A program made the translations under genes and the position numbers. Below the pieces are notes generated by a model, which was not told where the DNA came from, made no database searches, and saw only the letters and a list, made by a program, of their open reading frames with translations. Shown here one piece after another: positions 1-5,990 of a DNA stretch of 32,195 nucleotides (its first letter is position 1; every line of letters starts with the position of its first letter). Source of the stretch: Akkermansiaceae bacterium (lineage in GTDB: Bacteria; Verrucomicrobiota; Verrucomicrobiia; Verrucomicrobiales; Akkermansiaceae); assembly GCA_023253625.1 (NCBI GenBank), contig JALRFY010000211.1, positions 1 through 32,195 of the forward strand. The letters run 5' to 3'.

Positions 1-482
1 CGATCCCCTCCTCATTGGTTCGGCCCTTCACTGGGTTGAATGCCCTGGCCGCGCCAGCGGCTCCGCAAAACGCGCAGCCTAACAGCATGGCCGGAGCGCA
101 GAGCAGGCAATCCTCCGGCGTCTTTGCTGTGCTCATCCGCACTCCGGCTCGTTTCCCCCGCTACTATGGCATCTGCTGACTTCCCGCCCCCTGACAGCAG
201 CGGGATCTCCCCAGGTAATGACACGTTGCTCCGCTGCACTGCCGCCGGATTTACCTCCACGGGCATACCAGACGCCTTCGGTGTGTTGTGCCACCTTGAC
301 GCACCCTGTCGGCCTTCTATCCGATTCTTGTCCATCAGCTCGCGATTTTTCTCCTAGCCTTCCTTCCCCGGGTCGGTCACCCTTCCCGAGTTGGCTTCAA
401 ATGGTGGTTTCTTCATTTCCATGTTCTGGTATTTCCACAGGGGACTTGAACCCCGTTTACAACGTGCCCATGCTGGGCGCAC
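1..482 (-). mobile_element. Group II intron, 5' ribozyme part (runs off left edge)
   Basis: Read on the minus strand from 482, the sequence starts GTGCGCCCAGCATGGGCACG, which fits the GUGYG start typical of group II introns. It continues into small hairpins (GGGG...CCCC near 438-455) and then a stretch around 158-190 containing GTCAGCAGATGCCATAGTAG, which resembles the conserved tract that I recall preceding reverse-transcriptase ORFs in bacterial group II introns. No full reverse transcriptase is visible. The open frame at 335-12 on this strand stops at 12, so it is probably ribozyme sequence read as protein, and the maturase should lie left of the window. The 5' exon ends CTTGT and carries a strong hairpin (497-592) about 14 nt upstream of the junction. 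A hairpin upstream and a TTGT-type target are what is known for class C introns that insert into attC sites. The class assignment is inferred. Confidence 0.72.
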
Positions 483-606
483 ACAAGACGAGACACAGCA
501 ACCGCCACCAGCCGCCCTGTCAGCAACATCACCCGTGATATGAACCTCCACTCCCGTCTCGACGCTCGCTCCCGCTGGTGACGGTGCGTGCTACTGACGT
601 TTGGAT
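483..606 (+). other. attC-like integron recombination site interrupted by the intron
   Basis: The plus strand resumes after the intron as ACAAGACG, which would be the end of an attC first box (RYYYA/AC) followed by AAG. Inside, ACCGCCACCAGC (501-512) pairs with GCTGGTGACGGT (574-585) with one mismatch. AGCA (497-500) pairs with TGCT (589-592) after a 3-nt bulge on one side, like the unpaired bases of attC hairpins. The site ends in TTGGAT (601-606), the reverse complement of the last six bases of the box at 902-908, so it marks the start of the next cassette. The left flank between box and stem is longer (12 nt) than usual, and the full R'' box is not visible because the intron splits it. No coding region lies between the intron and 616. 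Confidence 0.55.
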
Positions 607-615
607 ATAAAATCC

Positions 616-894
616 ATGCAAGACAAATACACTGCGGAAGACGTGATTCGACGTATTGAAAGCGAGCTGGATGCGGGCAAGACGGTCCGTGCGCGGACGA
701 TCATTCGGCTTACTACAAATATTGGAATAAAGGGAGCCAGAGAGATTGTCAAAGGACGGCGAAAGATTGAGCTTCACGAGGTTACCAACACGGATTTGGA
801 TAATCTGAATCGAGCTGGCTGCAGCGTAGGCTCTGCCGTGTTTATTATCTGCCTGACCCTTGCATCCTTTCTTGCATGCCATTTACTCGCCTAA
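616..894 (+). CDS. Small membrane protein with L7/L12 C-terminal-domain-like fold (cassette ORF)
   Basis: This 92-aa ORF begins at ATG 616; an in-frame TTG at 601 is part of the cassette boundary and less likely to be used. Residues about 8-55 (VIRRIESELDAG, IRLTTNIGIKGAREIVKG) resemble the ribosomal L7/L12 C-terminal domain, where a helix and the pattern G(L/I)K.A(K/R) are typical. Such domains are known outside the ribosome in small bacterial proteins. Residues about 73-91 form a single hydrophobic helix (GSAVFIICLTLASFLACHLL), so the protein is probably anchored by its C-terminus with the small domain in the cytoplasm. The stop is eight bases before an attC-like site. Base composition is visibly lower in GC than the housekeeping genes to the right. 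Function is unknown; the L7/L12 likeness is my pattern reading. Confidence 0.7.
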   Translation: MQDKYTAEDVIRRIESELDAGKTVRARTIIRLTTNIGIKGAREIVKGRRKIELHEVTNTDLDNLNRAGCSVGSAVFIICLTLASFLACHLLA

Positions 895-901
895 CTTCGG
901 C

Positions 902-988
902 ATCCAACAAGCAGTGGGTGGCAACACCGATCCGGCTATCAGATGAATTCGAGCCTCATACAGGCGTGCCACCACTCTATCGTTCGCC
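902..988 (+). other. attC-like integron recombination site
   Basis: The layout matches an attC site. The R'' box ATCCAAC (902-908, fits RYYYAAC) is followed by spacer AAGC and L'' AGTGGGTGGCA (913-923). After a 43-nt middle comes L' TGCCACCACT (967-976), spacer CTATC, and R' GTTCGCC (982-988). L'' and L' pair perfectly except for one extra G on the left arm, which is the kind of extrahelical base that directs strand choice by the integrase. R' GTTCGCC is the exact reverse complement of GGCGAAC right after the next ORF (1294-1300), as expected if bases 983 onward belong to the downstream cassette. Total length is 87 bp, within the usual attC range. Confidence 0.7.
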
Positions 989-999
989 CCAAAAATAAC

Positions 1000-1293
1000 A
1001 TGAAGATCAGAAACACCTATTTGACAATCAAATCAGCAAGCATGGCAGCTCTTCTGTCAGCAGTTGTCCTCTCATTGACAGGATGCGAACGCTCCAAAGA
1101 ACAAGGCGTCAAAGGAGCACTTACGGTCTCGTATGAAATCCAGATCTCGGCAGACACGAGGAAGTCTGAGTCAGGGGAATACGGCGAGATCCAGATTCTC
1201 GATCACTATGTCATACTCAATAGCGAAGACGGCAAAGGTGGCGTGATCATTCCAAGCTCCAAGCTTAATCAGCTGGTTTGGAGAAGGAAGTAA
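1000..1293 (+). CDS. Small predicted lipoprotein (cassette ORF)
   Basis: This ORF encodes 97 aa from ATG 1000. The longer reading from 943 is unlikely because it starts inside the attC-like site. The N-terminus has positive residues, a hydrophobic stretch and a lipobox LTGC, so the mature protein should start at Cys about residue 29 and be attached to a membrane by lipid. The mature part (about 68 aa) is polar, with a likely beta-rich segment (VSYEIQISADT, EIQILDHYVILNSEDGKGG) and ends in a basic WRRK. I do not recognise a family. It lies between two attC-like sites, shares the lower GC of its left neighbour, and has no operon partner. No good Shine-Dalgarno sequence precedes the start (CCAAAAATAAC). 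Confidence 0.75.
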   Translation: MKIRNTYLTIKSASMAALLSAVVLSLTGCERSKEQGVKGALTVSYEIQISADTRKSESGEYGEIQILDHYVILNSEDGKGGVIIPSSKLNQLVWRRK

Positions 1294-1419
1294 GGCGAAC
1301 AAAGCGTGGATCCTAACGCCCGACCCGCCGCGAGTTCAATCCGTCATGACCATCCCACCCTCAACCCGCAGTCGAAGCCACGCCCCCGGTCAAGAGTCCT
1401 GTGTCCTTTGACGTTCGCT
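1294..1419 (+). other. Weak attC-like site after the lipoprotein ORF
   Basis: GGCGAAC (1294-1300) directly follows the stop codon, and GTTCGCT (1413-1419) lies just upstream of the next ORF. The two pair over six bases. After the first box the sequence AAAGCGTGG aligns with AAGCAGTGG of the clearer site at 902-988, and AACGCCCGACCC aligns with AACACCGATCC. I could not find a convincing complementary L' arm next to the right-hand box; CCACGC at 1378-1383 could pair with GCGTGG but sits far from it. The site may be degenerate, or the right boundary may be wrong. Confidence 0.4.
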
Positions 1420-1426
1420 CCAAAGA

Positions 1427-1654
1427 ATGCGTCTCTACCTTCATGTCCTCTCGCGAGATCCGGTGCTTGAGCAGTCGCCAGATTTCGAGGCTGCAGTCCG
1501 GGCGTGCGTTGCTGATGCGCCGGGCATTCTTTCCGTGACGAGCGTCGAGCCTCACACTCGGGGTGGATTCTCAGTGGTCGCAGATCGCGTAGAGGATCTT
1601 CCCGATAATTTCGACGACTATTTCGAACGGTCGAAGCTGATGTTGGTGATTTGA
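1427..1654 (+). CDS. Hypothetical small protein (possible third cassette ORF)
   Basis: This 75-aa ORF starts at ATG 1427, seven bases after a possible cassette-start box (GTTCGCT). It has no signal peptide or membrane helix. It is acidic in its second half (DRVEDLPDNFDDYFERS) and has an N-terminal part suggestive of an alpha/beta protein. I do not recognise the family. Several opposite-strand frames overlap it, so it is supported mainly by its position behind a cassette-like boundary and by sensible amino-acid composition. No attC-like box follows its stop, so it is either the last, damaged cassette or native sequence. Confidence 0.45.
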   Translation: MRLYLHVLSRDPVLEQSPDFEAAVRACVADAPGILSVTSVEPHTRGGFSVVADRVEDLPDNFDDYFERSKLMLVI

Positions 1655-1691
1655 GGCATACCACAATGAACATTTCTGAGCATGAATGGGA

Positions 1692-2164
1692 TCAGAGTAT
1701 ACCAATTCACATTTTTCTTACCGGGGGACAGAGGCTCAAGGCAGCATATTCCCATGGCGAAGCAACCAGGTTTCCAATATCGCGGAGCGGTCATGTGTTC
1801 CAAGGTCGTGACAAGGCCGTTCCGGTAAACGCCACGGATTCGGATCCGCACCATTTCAAGGCTCTCGCCGATTACATCCACCTCAATCCCGCGCGTGCCG
1901 GGCTGGCTGGAGGCAAGCGTGGTGCGCTCCTGGCTTGCCCATGGAGCAGCCTCCCGTCGCATCACAAGGGAAACCGACCCGCGCAAGGTCCAACTCGCGA
2001 TCCTGCTGCGCAGCCGCACCAGCGTGGGCCATGCCTGGATCGCGGAACAGCTTGCCATGGGCCACCCGGGGTCGGTCAGCAGGAGTGCTTCCGCAGGACG
2101 CACCAACAAAGAAACGCTCAAGAATGCTGATAAACCTGGGAATCTGTTAAAATATGTACTCTGA
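1692..2164 (+). mobile_element. Remnant of a Y1-transposase (IS200/REP-associated type) element
   Basis: TCAGAGTA (1692-1699) and its reverse complement TACTCTGA (2157-2164) bracket the broken transposase described separately. The match extends loosely outward (GGG before the left copy, CCC after the right). Such end sequences fit the palindromic ends that Y1 transposases act on, although eight bases alone could arise by chance. The element abuts an hrpA-type remnant on the right, whose missing 5' part is not found on the left, so the locus has been rearranged rather than simply interrupted. Confidence 0.45.
1754..2164 (+). pseudogene. Decayed REP-associated Y1 (HUH) transposase
   Basis: Three pieces of one transposase are visible in shifted frames. 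ATG 1754 opens MAKQPGFQYRGAV, the usual N-terminus of this family (MAR.PR..YPGA.YHV). After the VM at about 1792 the reading jumps to another frame with SGHVFQGRDKAVPV and then ADYIHLNPARAGL...PWSSLPSH, the late part of the catalytic domain. From about 1965 a return to the first frame gives RETDPRKVQLAILLRSRTS and WIAEQLAMGHPGSVSR, the C-terminal helical tail seen in verrucomicrobial members. The stretch that should carry the HUH histidine pair is deleted, so the product cannot be active. The family is assigned from these motifs. Confidence 0.75.
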
Positions 2165-2418
2165 CCCGAAGCCTGCGTGGGCTCTGTTCGCGGCCCGGCC
2201 GGATTTCCACGCTGCCCATCGTCAAGGATCTGGAGAAAATGGAGCGATTGCGCGGCTTGTGGATCCCGTGGCTCCGGAAATGGATGGAGACGCCGGACGA
2301 TGCCGCGTTGTGGCCGGCCGGCTGGGCGTTGGAGGAACTGCGCGTTTCGCTGTTCGCGCCCGATGTGCCGTGTGTGGCGAAGGTGTCCGGAAAACGCATC
2401 GTGGCGTTGCTTTCCTGA
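2165..2418 (+). pseudogene. 3' remnant of an HrpA-type ATP-dependent RNA helicase gene
   Basis: In the frame ending at TGA 2416-2418 the translation reads LPIVKDLEKMERL, then WIPWLRKWMETPDDAALW, then WALEELRVSLFAPDVPCVAKVSGKR. This matches the C-terminal DUF3418 end of HrpA-like DEAH helicases, where W.(L/I)EE.RVSLFAQ......VS.KR is characteristic. Only about 80 residues remain; the helicase core and any start codon are missing. The fragment begins right at the right end of the transposase remnant. It lies upstream of the adaptor gene at 2471 and has probably been left behind by a deletion. The two longer frames drawn across it are shadows. Confidence 0.65.
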
Positions 2419-2470
2419 ACTCTGGCTTGCGCTGCTGGCCCAGATGGTGGTTATTCGCCGCCACACTGCC

Positions 2471-3874
2471 ATGAACCGCACTCTGTTCCCTCTCCTCCCC
2501 TTCATACTGGTATCGGTCAGCTTGGCCGACGAAGCCAAGGAAATCACGGTCAAGACGCAGCCGTTCACCATCCGCCGGGAAATCGCCGCAAGCGCCATAC
2601 CTGCGGATTTCACACCGGTCGCCATCGAAGCCGCAGCATGGACGGAGTTTGAAATCACCCGCATCATTCCGCACGGTGCGCAAGTGGCCAAGGGCGATGT
2701 GCTGATCGCCTTTGATGCAGAGAAAATCGATGAACGGATCGCCGACTCCCATCGTGCCGTCGAAGCCCGCGAACGCGAGATCGCGCAAGCGACGCATGAC
2801 CTCACGCAGCTCAAGCAAACCACCCTGCACAAGCTTGAAGCCGTGCGCCGCGCCGCCGGTGTGGCTGCCGAGGAAAACACCTACTTTACCGCCACCCGCC
2901 GCAAGGCGGAAGAGGAAAGCGCCGATCAACGGCTCAAGCGCGCGGAGAGCTTGCTTGAAAACCAGCGTGAGGAACTCCGCCAGCTCGAGATGATGTATTC
3001 CGCAGATGAGCTCACCGAGGAAACCGAGGAGATCATCCTGCAACGCCAGCGCGACCGCGTGCAGGCCGCCGAGTTCGATCTGGCGATGGAGAAGCTCAGG
3101 CACAAGCGCACGCTCGAGGTTCTGCTCCCGCGCGAGGCATTGCAACTGGCCGACAACGAACGCGACGCGGCGCTCGCGCTGGCGAGATTTGAGGCCGATT
3201 CGCCCCGCGCCCTCGCCACTGCCACGCACGAGCTCGCCTCGCTGAACATCACCCAGGAACGCGCCCGGGCAATGCTCGCCAAGCTCGAGGCCGACCGCAA
3301 GATGTTCGAAATCACCGCCCCGGCCGATGGCTGGTTCTATTACGGCACCATCGAAAACGGCGGCTGGTCCGTAAGCGAAATCACCAGGATCCTGGCACCC
3401 TACGGCAAGCCGCCGGTGCGTCGCCCGCTCGCCGTATTCGTTCCCGGCACTGCGAAAATGAACCTGATCGCCCATCTCGATGATGCCACGGCGCGGCGCA
3501 TCAATGGCACAATCCAGGCGATGGCTTGGCTCGAGGGCCGCGAGGATGCCTCCTTCACCTTGAATCTCGCCGCTCTCTCCTCCACGCCCGATGCCAGTGG
3601 CAAACATCAGGCGCTTTTCCATGCCGAGTGGCCGGACGACCTCGCAGTCGTGCCCGCGGCGAAGGCATCACTCCAGCTCATCGCTTACCACTCTGCCGAT
3701 TCAATCGTGCTGCCCGCCGAGGCGCTGCGCTTCGACCCCGAAGGTTGGACCGTCGCCGTCAAGCTTGCCGATGGCAAAAGCGAGCGCCGCGTCGTGAAGC
3801 GTGGACAAGTGTCCGGTGGAAAATGCCAAATCGTTTCCGGACTTGAAGTCGGCCAGGTCGTCCTCCTGCCATGA
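2471..3874 (+). CDS. Periplasmic adaptor (HlyD/membrane-fusion) family protein
   Basis: The 467-aa product starts at ATG 2471, which gives a clean signal peptide (MNRTLFPLLPFILVSVSLADE); upstream in-frame codons belong to the hrpA remnant. Residues about 63-85 (IIPHGAQVAKGDVLIAFDA) form the first half of a lipoyl-type domain. A long coiled-coil of alternating charged and Leu/Ala residues spans about 88-275, the second lipoyl half lies at about 279-300 (FEITAPADGWFYYG), and the rest is a beta-barrel-like C-terminus ending in GLEVGQVVLLP. Such proteins usually bridge inner-membrane pumps and an outer-membrane channel. No pump or channel gene is adjacent; the next gene overlaps by ATGA, so the adaptor is probably co-translated with the toroid protein. 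The coiled coil is unusually long. Confidence 0.8.
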   Translation: MNRTLFPLLPFILVSVSLADEAKEITVKTQPFTIRREIAASAIPADFTPVAIEAAAWTEFEITRIIPHGAQVAKGDVLIAFDAEKIDERIADSHRAVEAREREIAQATHDLTQLKQTTLHKLEAVRRAAGVAAEENTYFTATRRKAEEESADQRLKRAESLLENQREELRQLEMMYSADELTEETEEIILQRQRDRVQAAEFDLAMEKLRHKRTLEVLLPREALQLADNERDAALALARFEADSPRALATATHELASLNITQERARAMLAKLEADRKMFEITAPADGWFYYGTIENGGWSVSEITRILAPYGKPPVRRPLAVFVPGTAKMNLIAHLDDATARRINGTIQAMAWLEGREDASFTLNLAALSSTPDASGKHQALFHAEWPDDLAVVPAAKASLQLIAYHSADSIVLPAEALRFDPEGWTVAVKLADGKSERRVVKRGQVSGGKCQIVSGLEVGQVVLLP

Positions 3875-5034
3875 AAGCCGCCCACGCATGCTTTTGGCTT
3901 CTTGCCGCCGCCACCACCCTGGCCGGCGAAATCCCTGCATTGCGCGGTGAAATCGACACCGCAATGTCTCGCGGCATCGATTTTCTCACCGCCACGCAAA
4001 GACCCAACGGCGCATGGGGCGGTCCTACCAAGACCAAGGCGCTCAATATCTACGCTCCATTGCCCGGCGCACACCATGCATTCCGCGCCGGCTCCACCAC
4101 CCTCGCGCTCTGCGGCGTGCTTGATTCCGGCGATACACGCCCCGAAACACAGGTTGCCATCAGCCGCTGCGCGGATTGGATCGAGCGCGAGCTGCCAAAA
4201 CTCCGCCGCGCCGACACCACCACCACCTACAACGTCTGGGGCCACGCCTACGGACTGCGCGCACTTGCACGATTGCACATGCGGGCGACCACGGACGCGG
4301 AAAAGGAAAAATGGATCGCCATCGCCCGCCAGCAGATGGATCTCGCCAGCCGCTACGAAGACCTCAACGGCGGCTGGGGATACCTCGATGTCTTCGACGA
4401 GGTGGCCACCCGCCAGCCGTCCGGCATCACCACCTCGTTCACCAGCGCCAGCATGCTCCTCGGCATGGCCGAGGCACGTGACAAGATGGAGTTGACGCTC
4501 GATGGCAAAACCGTCCGCTCGTCGATCGATTCGATCCGGCGCCAGCGCACGCCGGATTTTTCCTACGCCTATTCACACGGCCACCGCTACAGCCCGCGTG
4601 GCGACATCAACCGCCCGGCCGGATCGCTCGCCCGCTCGCAGGCCTGCAACGCCGCGCTGCGAGTCTTCGGCGACAAGACGGTCACCGACGAGGTCATCAT
4701 CACATGGGCCGACCGCTTCCTCGCCCGCGAAGGCTGGCTCGACATCGGCCGCAAGCGCCCGGTGCCGCACGAGACGCACTTCAAGATCTCGGGTTATTTC
4801 TATTATTACGGAATCTATTACTTCACCGATTCGGTCAGACTCCTGCCGCGTGAAAAACAAGTGCAATACGCCGAGAGGCTCGCGGAGCTGATCGTCCGCC
4901 GCCAGGAGAAAGACGGCTCGTGGTGGGATTACCCGCTTTACGACTATCACCAAGCCTACGGCACCGGCTACGCGCTCATGGCCCTCGCCTGGTGCCGGGA
5001 TGTGATCGATGCGGACCTTGCGGCGGCCCGGTGA
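3871..5034 (+). CDS. Secreted alpha/alpha-toroid (prenyltransferase/squalene-cyclase repeat) protein
   Basis: The 387-aa protein overlaps the adaptor gene by four bases. It has a signal peptide (MKAAHACFWLLAAATTLAGE). Repeats of the toroid type follow: QRPNGAWGGP near residue 43, a histidine/tyrosine-rich helix (YNVWGHAYGLRAL), NGGWGYLDV near 167, and KDGSWWDYP...YGTGYALMAL near 350-375. These (Q..(D/N)G.W) motifs are typical of terpenoid cyclase and protein-prenyltransferase repeats. The DxDD motif of squalene-hopene cyclases is not seen, so a cyclase role is unlikely; binding or structural work in the periplasm is an inference. Related secreted toroid proteins are common in Planctomycetes and Verrucomicrobia, mostly without known function. 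The tight coupling to an adaptor suggests a shared envelope complex. Confidence 0.75.
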   Translation: MKAAHACFWLLAAATTLAGEIPALRGEIDTAMSRGIDFLTATQRPNGAWGGPTKTKALNIYAPLPGAHHAFRAGSTTLALCGVLDSGDTRPETQVAISRCADWIERELPKLRRADTTTTYNVWGHAYGLRALARLHMRATTDAEKEKWIAIARQQMDLASRYEDLNGGWGYLDVFDEVATRQPSGITTSFTSASMLLGMAEARDKMELTLDGKTVRSSIDSIRRQRTPDFSYAYSHGHRYSPRGDINRPAGSLARSQACNAALRVFGDKTVTDEVIITWADRFLAREGWLDIGRKRPVPHETHFKISGYFYYYGIYYFTDSVRLLPREKQVQYAERLAELIVRRQEKDGSWWDYPLYDYHQAYGTGYALMALAWCRDVIDADLAAAR

Positions 5035-5067
5035 CGGCCGATGGCTGCCGCCAATCATGGCTCAAGC

Positions 5068-5718
5068 ATGAAACCGTTTCTCATCTTTGATCTCGACGGC
5101 ACGCTCGTCGATTCCCTGCGCGGCATTGCGGACACGCTCAACCGCACGCTCGACGCCCATGGGCTGCCCGGCCACTCGGATGCCAGCGTCCGCTCGTTCA
5201 TCGGCAATGGCCTGCGCAACCTGATCGCCCGCGCCGTGCCGCAGGGGACTGATCCCGCACTCATCGATTCCCTGCTCGCGCTTTACCGCAAGGACTACGA
5301 TCTTACCTGGAAACAAGGCACCACACCGTATCCCGGCATTCCCCGCATGCTTGATGAACTGTGGCGCGAAGGCTTCACCATGGCCGTGTGTTCCAACAAG
5401 CTCCATGATTTCACCGTCACGATGGTCCACGGTATGTTTCCAAACATTCACTTCGCGCAAATCCTCGGCCAGCGGGACGGGATGCCCCACAAACCCGACC
5501 CGGCCGGCGCGCTTCAACTCGCCGCCGCCATGGGTGGCACGCCGGAAAACTGCGTTGTCATCGGTGATTCCACCATGGACATCGAAACCGCCGCCAATGC
5601 CGGGATGCGCTCGATCGCGGTGAGCTGGGGCTATCACGATGGCGACCGCCTCCGGGCCGCCGGACCCGGGCACCTCATCAATACGCCCGCGGAGCTTCGC
5701 CCGCTGCTTGGCCCATAG
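5068..5718 (+). CDS. gph: HAD-family phosphatase, phosphoglycolate-phosphatase-like
   Basis: The 216-aa product starts best at ATG 5068 (MKPFLIFDLDGTLVDS); the ATG at 5041 adds nine residues without conserved sequence. HAD motif I is FDLDGTLVDS at residues 7-16, with nucleophile D8 and general acid D10. Motif II is CSNK, motif III is the lysine of HKPDP, and motif IV is GDSTMDIETAANAG. A helical cap (about 20-85) sits after motif I, as in type I cap members. Length and motifs match phosphoglycolate phosphatases, which hydrolyse 2-phosphoglycolate formed during DNA repair or oxygenation, but close homologues act on other phosphates (pyrophosphate, beta-phosphoglucomutase-type substrates). The gene follows the toroid gene by 33 bases, on the same strand, perhaps by read-through. 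Confidence 0.75.
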   Translation: MKPFLIFDLDGTLVDSLRGIADTLNRTLDAHGLPGHSDASVRSFIGNGLRNLIARAVPQGTDPALIDSLLALYRKDYDLTWKQGTTPYPGIPRMLDELWREGFTMAVCSNKLHDFTVTMVHGMFPNIHFAQILGQRDGMPHKPDPAGALQLAAAMGGTPENCVVIGDSTMDIETAANAGMRSIAVSWGYHDGDRLRAAGPGHLINTPAELRPLLGP

Positions 5719-5737
5719 CAGGCAGCCCATTTTCCGA

Positions 5738-5990
5738 CTATGATATCCGCATGGGATAGATCTCGTGCGCCGGCAGGTCCAGGAAGGCCTCGGCGCGTTT
5801 TTCGTCGAGCGGGCCAGGCTTGACAATCGGCGTGCAGGTGTGGGCGAGGGCTTCCAGGGAAACCCATTCGCCAGCGCCACGTCCGCCTCGCCGGTCTGGA
5901 TCCCGCATTCGCCGTCCTAGCCACAGGCCGGGGCCACGTTGAAGCAATCACGCCGATGCCGAGGCCCGGCGGAGTTGCTGTGTGGCGGCC
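5738..5990 (-). pseudogene. Possible decayed 3' end of an unidentified gene
   Basis: This 272-nt gap between convergent genes has no intact gene, but the minus strand carries a protein-like run ending in a stop at 5738. It reads SLEALAHTCTPIVKPGPLD then EKRAEAFLDLPAHEIYPMRIS. Just upstream, a second frame reads DGECGIQTGEADVALANGF, and the two join only with a frameshift. The composition looks like the C-terminus of a real enzyme, but I cannot name it. No start codon or upstream domain exists, because the symporter gene ends directly next to it. It could also be a chance open frame. Confidence 0.3.

Noticed and set aside
12-335. 107-aa minus-strand open frame
   Set aside because: It lies inside the group II intron ribozyme part and stops at 12 without reverse-transcriptase motifs; conserved intron RNA sequence read as protein explains it.
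893-1000. Box GCCTAAC at 889-895 as the attC R'' box
   Set aside because: It fits RYYYAAC, but ATCCAAC at 902-908 aligns with the L'' arm at correct spacing and matches the upstream cassette start TTGGAT, so it is the better box.
2177-2470. Longer start for the adaptor gene
   Set aside because: The added residues (rich in Arg, Trp and Cys) are an out-of-frame reading of the hrpA remnant, and the signal peptide only appears at ATG 2471.
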